From: Phaeobacter sp. B1627
GTDB taxonomy: Bacteria; Pseudomonadota; Alphaproteobacteria; Rhodobacterales; Rhodobacteraceae
Length of the DNA stretch: 59,803 nucleotides
NCBI RefSeq assembly: GCF_006265095.1
Contig: NZ_VCNK01000007.1
Location: 1-59,803 of the forward strand
Reading direction: 5' to 3'
Shown here: in pieces, positions 55,074-59,803 of the stretch
Layout: each line of letters starts with the position of its first letter
How positions within the stretch are numbered: position 1 is the stretch's first letter
Notes under the pieces: model-generated
Told to the model about the DNA's origin: nothing
Database searches by the model: none
What the model saw: the letters and a program-made list of their open reading frames with translations, nothing else
Position numbers and translations under genes: made by a program

Positions 55074-56575
55074 GTGCGCTTGAAATCGGCATCTGGTCCT
55101 TTCCGGTTCTGATGGCGCTGATCTTCATACGGGTGCCTATCGGCCTCGCGATGTTTCTGGTCGGCCTTGGCGGGCTGGTCATGGTCACGGGCGACACGGT
55201 TGTGGCCTTCGGGCGCCTCAAGAACGAAACCTATTCGACGTTTTCGTCCTATTCCCTCTCTATCATCCCGATGTTTTTTCTGATGGGACAGTTCGCCACT
55301 TTGGGGGGCATGTCTTCGGCATTGTTCAAAGCCGCCGAAGGCTTCATCGGCCATCGAAGAGGCGGCGTCGCAATGGCCGCGATTGGCGCCTGCGCCGGCT
55401 TTGGCGCGATCTGCGGCTCCTCCCTGGCGACAGCGGCAACCATGGGCCGTGTCGCACTGCCCGAGTTGAAGAGCTATGGATATGCCAGCGGGTTTTCCAC
55501 GGCCACCCTCGCCGCCGGCGGCACGCTCGGGATCCTGATCCCGCCCTCAGTGGTGCTGGTGATCTACGCCATTCTGACCGAGCAGAACATCGCCAAACTG
55601 TTTCTCGCCGCCTTCGTCCCCGGCATCCTCGCCGCCATCGGCTATGTGCTGGCCATATCGATCTATGTCCGGCTCTTTCCCGAAAGCGCCGGCACCCGCG
55701 ATCCCATTCCATGGCGTGAACGGTTCTCTCTTCTGGTCGCTGTCTGGCCCGTGCTGCTGGTGTTTGGCCTCGTCGTCGGCGGCATCTACGCCGGTTGGTT
55801 CACCCCGACAGAGGGTGCGGCTGTTGGCGCGCTCGGCACCGGAGTGATTGCCTGGCTGAACGGCGGGCTGACCCGAAAATCCACGGCCGAGAGTTTTCTG
55901 ATCACCGCCCGCTCCACGGCGATGATTTTCTTCATCGTCTTGGGGGCCGGCTTCTACAACGGCTTCCTCGCGCTCACACAGGTGCCGCAGGAACTCGCAA
56001 ATTTCGTCGTCACACAGGGGCTTAGCCCGTGGATGGTGCTTGCGCTGATCCTCGTCTTCTATTTGCTGCTGGGCTGCTTGATGGATAGCTTGTCGATGAT
56101 CTTGCTGACCATCCCGATCTTCTATCCGGTGATTTCATCGATGGACTTCGGCCTCGTGTCGCTGCCTGCCCTGCAGGCGGAGGCAGCGATGGACGTCCTG
56201 CGCAGCGGTGTGCCCGAGGGGATGGGACGCGACATGCTGGCCTCTATCCAGGAGGCCATCGCAAGCGGCGCGGAACTCACTCGGGACCAGATGAAAGAGC
56301 TCGGCATTCGCGTCACCCGTGGCATCGCCAACCGGCTGGAGACCGAATACGTCGCCATCTGGTTCGGCATTCTGACCCTGATCGTGGTGGAGGTCGGCCT
56401 CATCACCCCGCCGGTCGGCATGAACCTCTTTGTGATCAATGCAATGGATCCGAAGTCGCGCATGGTGGACACCTACAAGGCGGTGATGTTTTTTGTCGCC
56501 TCCGACCTCGTCCGGGTGGTCATCCTCGTCCTGTTTCCCGTGATCACGCTATTGCCGCTCATGCTGCTCTACTAG
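55070..56575 (+). CDS. TRAP transporter large permease, DctM family
   Basis: The protein has 501 residues. It has about 12 helices with family motifs MALIFIRVPIGLAMFLVG at the start, GGTLGILIPPSVVLVIYAI in the middle and VGLITPPVGMNLFVI near the end. Residues ~365-420 form a polar insert typical of larger DctM. Na+-driven uptake is expected. Translationally coupled to DctQ; ends in a hairpin region facing the LacI gene. Confidence 0.93.
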   Translation: MSALEIGIWSFPVLMALIFIRVPIGLAMFLVGLGGLVMVTGDTVVAFGRLKNETYSTFSSYSLSIIPMFFLMGQFATLGGMSSALFKAAEGFIGHRRGGVAMAAIGACAGFGAICGSSLATAATMGRVALPELKSYGYASGFSTATLAAGGTLGILIPPSVVLVIYAILTEQNIAKLFLAAFVPGILAAIGYVLAISIYVRLFPESAGTRDPIPWRERFSLLVAVWPVLLVFGLVVGGIYAGWFTPTEGAAVGALGTGVIAWLNGGLTRKSTAESFLITARSTAMIFFIVLGAGFYNGFLALTQVPQELANFVVTQGLSPWMVLALILVFYLLLGCLMDSLSMILLTIPIFYPVISSMDFGLVSLPALQAEAAMDVLRSGVPEGMGRDMLASIQEAIASGAELTRDQMKELGIRVTRGIANRLETEYVAIWFGILTLIVVEVGLITPPVGMNLFVINAMDPKSRMVDTYKAVMFFVASDLVRVVILVLFPVITLLPLMLLY

Positions 56576-56591
56576 CTCCGCACGAAACGCA

Positions 56592-56623
56592 ATGACGCGC
56601 GGCCATCACGGGCCGCGCGTCAT
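56592..56623. terminator. 13-bp stem-loop between the convergent dctM and lacI-type genes
   Basis: Arms ATGACGCGCGGCC and GGCCGCGCGTCAT are perfect complements around a 6-base loop. The site lies 17 bases after the dctM stop and 18 bases after the stop of the LacI gene on the other strand. Neither strand has a T tract, so it would act as a bidirectional, Rho-assisted terminator. Confidence 0.6.
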
Positions 56624-56640
56624 CGCAGCAAAACAGGCGC

Positions 56641-57666
56641 CTATCGCCGTTTCAACGTATCTCCGAAACTGATTTTCGGCGTCAGAGTAATGTGCCGTTC
56701 CGTCTCGGTCGCAGGCTCGTCCAATTGCGACGCGATGATCTGTGCCGCTTTCATGCCAATTTCCTGCCGACAGGCGTCCATAGTGGCCAACTGCCGGGGC
56801 AAGCCGGCCAAAAGCTCTACGCCATTGAACCCGGCAAGGCCGATCTGACCCGGCACGTCGATGCCCTGATCCAAAAGATACAATAGCCCACCGGCTCCTA
56901 TCATATCATTGGAATAATACAGAAAATCCAGCTCTGGTGAGCGTTCGAGCATCGCTTGGGTCATTTCGCGCCCCTTCGCAAGGGCGGAGCCCCCGGAGTA
57001 GAATTCGCGATCCTCGATCTCTATTCCCTCTTTGGCCAAGGCCTCTGTGAAGCCCTCAAACCGTTTCCGGGCCCGGTGGTCCAGTGGCATTTTGGTGCCC
57101 ATGAAACCAATGCGGCTATACCCGGCCTTCAGGATCGCCTTGGCCATCTCACGCCCGGCCCGCCTGTGCGAAATCCCAACCATCGCATCAACGGGATTGC
57201 CGTCCGTGTCCATGATCTCAACCACCGGAATTCCAGAAGCCGCAAGCATCGCCCGCGCCGCTTCCGTGTGCTCAAGCCCGGCGATGATCACGCCTGACGG
57301 ACGCCAGGACAGCATCTCATACAGGACCTTTTCTTCTTTTTCCGGCTGGTAATCAGTGACGCCGACAACCGGCTGCAGTTCGGTATCCTCAAGCACCCGA
57401 TTGATGCCCGTCAGAACCTCCGGAAAGACCATATTCGACAATGACGGAATGATCACGGCCACCAGATTGACCCGTTTGGATGCCAATGCGCCAGCGATCT
57501 TGTTTGGAACGTAACCAAGCTCTTTTGCGGCCAACAGCACCTTTTGCCGCGTCTTGTCGGACACATCGCCCCGGTTCCGCAAGACGCGGCTGACCGTCAT
57601 CTCAGACACCCCAGTCGCATCTGAAACATCGCGTAGCGTCAGCGGACGCTTGTTTTCATTGCTCAC
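56641..57666 (-). CDS. LacI-family transcriptional regulator
   Basis: The protein has 341 residues. The N-terminal DNA-binding part is LTLRDVSDATGVSEMTVSRVLRN with a hinge helix NKIAGALASKRVN, and a periplasmic-binding-like core (VVIIPSLSNMVF region, FLYYSNDMIGAGG, GLAGFNG) follows. A GTG start at 57666 has AGAGG eight bases upstream. It probably controls the TRAP operon with which it converges. Its ligand is unknown. Confidence 0.9.
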   Translation of the reverse strand: MSNENKRPLTLRDVSDATGVSEMTVSRVLRNRGDVSDKTRQKVLLAAKELGYVPNKIAGALASKRVNLVAVIIPSLSNMVFPEVLTGINRVLEDTELQPVVGVTDYQPEKEEKVLYEMLSWRPSGVIIAGLEHTEAARAMLAASGIPVVEIMDTDGNPVDAMVGISHRRAGREMAKAILKAGYSRIGFMGTKMPLDHRARKRFEGFTEALAKEGIEIEDREFYSGGSALAKGREMTQAMLERSPELDFLYYSNDMIGAGGLLYLLDQGIDVPGQIGLAGFNGVELLAGLPRQLATMDACRQEIGMKAAQIIASQLDEPATETERHITLTPKISFGDTLKRR

Positions 57667-57782
57667 GTGCTTGGCCTCTTTGCTTTGTTACTGTGAGGTT
57701 AGCCAGTCATGAGGGGCGGCACAATGGCCCTTGCAAAGCTTGTGATCTGCAAGACTATTTGTTATCGCCAGACGCAGTATCA

Positions 57783-57859
57783 GGCCCCGTGGCTCAACTG
57801 GATAGAGCAGCCCCCTCCTAAGGGGCAGGTTGCAGGTTCGAATCCTGCCGGGGTCACCA
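57783..57859 (+). tRNA. tRNA-Arg, anticodon CCT
   Basis: The cloverleaf folds fully: acceptor GGCCCCG/CGGGGTC (one G-U), D-stem GCTC/GAGC, anticodon stem GCCCC/GGGGC with loop CTCCTAA and anticodon CCT, T-stem GCAGG/CCTGC with loop TTCGAAT, discriminator A, and the CCA encoded in the gene. It reads AGG. Two possible terminators follow. A TniQ-family gene starts its 3' side only 137 bases on, which matters because tRNA genes are common insertion targets. Confidence 0.97.
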
Positions 57860-57895
57860 AAAACACTTGTATGTGTGTTGTTCGACATCCAAAGG

Positions 57896-57922
57896 CCGTC
57901 TTTTCGACAAAAGACGGGTTTT
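57896..57922 (+). terminator. Terminator of tRNA-Arg
   Basis: Stem CCGTCTTTT (57896-57904) and AAAAGACGG (57909-57917) with loop CGAC, followed by GTTTT. It is 37 bases downstream of the mature tRNA end and is a good Rho-independent terminator. Confidence 0.8.
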
Positions 57923-57940
57923 GAGCAATCAACCCTTTTT
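57916..57940 (+). terminator. Second, overlapping stem with T5 tract
   Basis: GGGTT (57916-57920) pairs with AACCC (57931-57935) around a 10-base loop and is followed by TTTTT. It shares bases 57916-57917 with the first stem, so only one can form fully at a time; it is likely a back-up terminator of tRNA-Arg. Confidence 0.5.
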
Positions 57941-57995
57941 GCTGTCGATCTGGCTGCCTTTGCCGGAATACTGCGGTCAAATGGGGCGTACGGGA

Positions 57996-59803
57996 TCAGC
58001 TCTGGCCAAGACCTACCGCCCTTTGCAGCACCGGTTCGGCCTCTTGGCGTAGGTAAAGGGGACCGAAGTCCACTCCATCAGGCGAGAACGGGCTGACGCC
58101 GGCGGCGCGCAGCTTGGCGGTGCAGGTCTGGCGATGGAGGCCGAATTCACTCTGCATGGTCGCAGGGATCAGGAATCGGCGGTGGAATTTAGCCTTATCG
58201 TCCTCAGAGACATAAAGAACGGCCCGCCGCGTCACAGGGTGCCGGTTCCAGAATGCTGGTGCATGACCGGCCTGATGCAGCGCCGGATACCAGCCCCTGC
58301 GCCTCATGCCGATGCTGGTCGCAAAGACCGAGGCTGGTTGCCCGGCCGCCGCCGTTTCATCGCGACGGCGGACATGAGGGCGCGCCCCAGTCAGGCTGTC
58401 GACCTCGGCCTTCAGAACCATGAACGATCGATAGCCCGATTGCCCGGGATCGCGCGCAACCCTCATGTTCCTCTCCCTGATGGCATTCAGCATTGCGCCG
58501 ACCGGCAGGCCGGTGCGCTGTTTCGCGAACTGGAGCCCCTCCCAGACAGAGCCTTCGGCCGGATCGGGTTGCATCAGGGCGTGCAGTTCCGCAACCAGTG
58601 CCAGCCCGTCGGCGAGCCGCCAAGGCGCCTTGACCCGAGGATGCTTGGTCAGTGGGCGAATGATTTTCTCTTCCCGTAGGGTGCGAAGCTGTGCCTCTGT
58701 CGCGCCCATGGCCGCAAGCATGTCGCCCCGTCCAACCAGCGTTGGGATCTCGGCCAGAAGCCACGCATATTCGGCCGCGTCGAAGGTGCGCAGCGCAAAA
58801 GGGCGAATATCCGCGGCGGGCAATCCCCCGGCGTCGATTAGGATCTGCTCGACTAGTTTTGTCGAGACGCCGATCTCATTTGCCGCCGTTCTGGGGGTAT
58901 GAAGTCGCCGTGCCGGCAGCACCTCACCCAGGACGCGCTCGCCGGCGGCAATCGGCCAGGTCTCGAGAATGCAATCCCGCAGCATCGTGCGGAATGGATC
59001 GAAGGCTGCATCTGTCAGGTAGTCATCAAGCGCGACATACAGCTTTCCGAAGGTCTGCCGCGGCGCGACCTGTCTGCCGCCGCTGCTTCGGGCGAGGTCC
59101 CGCAGGGCCTGACGGAAGGTCGCCTCTCCTTGGGAAAGGGCCGCGAAACCGGCTGCATGAGCCTCTGCCACTTGTCTATCGCCACGGCTTGCTTCGGGGG
59201 AGCGATGTTGCAGCAGGGCCATCCCGAAGAGCGCGGAGATCGTTGTTACTGCATATACACCGTGCCCGGACAGCCAGGTCGGATCCTCGCCGGTCTCGAG
59301 GCGGTTATCCAGCCAGAGATCGTAATCTGTCGGTGCAGAGCGGGGTCGATCGAACACCCCGGCCATGATCCCGGGGGCAAGATCGCGCAGCCGGGCGGCG
59401 CTGTCGAACCTCTCGGAAGGCCTAGCGACGTCCCAAAGCGGCACGATAGGGTGGTGGTGGCGGCAGCAGAGATTGACCGACCGCAACAGCCAGTCGCCCC
59501 GCATCGCCATGGATCGTTCCGGATGGCCGGGCGTCGCTTGGGCATCCTCTTGCAGGCACAACGGGCACCCCCGCATGACCGGGTTGCGCAGGGCGCGCGA
59601 TACAAAGGCTTCACCTCTGAAGGTCATCCTGACGTCACCGACAGGCACGCCGGTCCAAGACGCAAGTTCATCACGTATCGCAGATTCCAGCCCTGCTGCT
59701 TCGGCCAGGCAATCAAGGGCAGCAGTCTCTACGTCCAGAAAGCGACGAATCTGATGGCCGAGATCAATGGAAAAGTCGCTCGGTAATCCCCCCATTTTTA
59801 ATG
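57996..59803 (-). CDS. TniQ-family transposition protein, cut at the right edge
   Basis: The frame is open from the stop at 57996 through the right edge, so the 5' end is probably missing; the first in-window Met is at 59795. A TniQ zinc site is visible: CPLC (Cys77, Cys80 from that Met) and then CCRHHHPIVPL with a Cys and His pair. A helix-turn-helix-like stretch (RTAANEIGVSTKLVEQILID, in parts) lies in the middle. TniQ (TnsD-like) proteins choose target sites for Tn7/Tn5053-type transposons. The gene points towards tRNA-Arg, placed where an element end would be expected. Confidence 0.85.
   Translation of the reverse strand, partial: LKMGGLPSDFSIDLGHQIRRFLDVETAALDCLAEAAGLESAIRDELASWTGVPVGDVRMTFRGEAFVSRALRNPVMRGCPLCLQEDAQATPGHPERSMAMRGDWLLRSVNLCCRHHHPIVPLWDVARPSERFDSAARLRDLAPGIMAGVFDRPRSAPTDYDLWLDNRLETGEDPTWLSGHGVYAVTTISALFGMALLQHRSPEASRGDRQVAEAHAAGFAALSQGEATFRQALRDLARSSGGRQVAPRQTFGKLYVALDDYLTDAAFDPFRTMLRDCILETWPIAAGERVLGEVLPARRLHTPRTAANEIGVSTKLVEQILIDAGGLPAADIRPFALRTFDAAEYAWLLAEIPTLVGRGDMLAAMGATEAQLRTLREEKIIRPLTKHPRVKAPWRLADGLALVAELHALMQPDPAEGSVWEGLQFAKQRTGLPVGAMLNAIRERNMRVARDPGQSGYRSFMVLKAEVDSLTGARPHVRRRDETAAAGQPASVFATSIGMRRRGWYPALHQAGHAPAFWNRHPVTRRAVLYVSEDDKAKFHRRFLIPATMQSEFGLHRQTCTAKLRAAGVSPFSPDGVDFGPLYLRQEAEPVLQRAVGLGQS

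Noticed and set aside
57709-57924. 71-residue frame across tRNA-Arg
   Set aside because: It runs through the full tRNA cloverleaf, so it is not a protein gene.

Overview
The window reads as chromosomal DNA of an alphaproteobacterium of the Rhodobacteraceae (Roseobacter group). The evidence is high GC with short intergenic spaces, a CcrM-type GANTC methyltransferase, a DUF3576 lipoprotein in front of leuS, the leuS-lptE-holA operon, a DctPQM TRAP transporter next to choline sulfatase, an alphaproteobacterial porin and many ATGA/GTGA gene overlaps. No rRNA or CRISPR array was seen, and there is one tRNA.

Layout. 1-870: AT-richer edge with an XRE-type helix-turn-helix gene interrupted by an in-frame TGA. 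870-5.4 kb: acetyl-CoA acetyltransferase, a two-gene partner-switching module (STAS antagonist and RsbW-like kinase), a gamma-glutamyltransferase and hspQ. 5.6-12.8 kb: transglycosylase-like lipoprotein, lolA, ftsK, a DapC-like aminotransferase and an amidase. 12.9-21.4 kb: UbiH-type hydroxylase, Trm112-like and Lon-N proteins, CnoX-like thioredoxin, exonuclease III, an OmpR-type regulator, ribA, L,D-transpeptidase, YggS protein and porin. 21.6-26.3 kb: DUF3576 lipoprotein and leuS-lptE-holA. 26.4-31.3 kb: glutathione transferase, TIGR03862 flavoprotein, crotonase, SDR and a DUF2125-like protein. 31.4-35.7 kb: envelope operon pmbA/tldE, inositol-phosphatase family, GT30 (waaA-like) and lpxK. 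35.8-43.4 kb: DsbA family, DUF721, mutY, alkB, membrane class III cyclase, ccrM, rnhB and a secreted protein. 43.6-46.4 kb: small secreted protein, membrane-anchored winged helix and a DUF427-cyclase fusion. 46.4-51.2 kb: ALDH7-type dehydrogenase with an Lrp regulator, and a MASE3-like histidine kinase with a single-domain response regulator. 51.3-57.7 kb: choline sulfatase, a TRAP transporter and a LacI regulator, with a 26-bp palindrome in the control region. 57.8-59.8 kb: tRNA-Arg(CCT), then a TniQ-family gene cut by the right edge.

Functional themes. Several genes serve the outer envelope (lolA, lptE, GT30, lpxK, porin, L,D-transpeptidase, transglycosylase). Others serve genome maintenance and the cell cycle (ftsK, holA, mutY, xth, rnhB, ccrM). 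Signalling is dense from 39 to 51 kb. The parts most worth a second look are the DUF427-cyclase/membrane winged-helix cluster, the BetI-like palindrome at the choline-sulfate locus, the TGA-interrupted regulator at the left edge, and the TniQ gene beside tRNA-Arg at the right edge.

All functions were assigned by reading motifs in the translated sequence. No database search was run.
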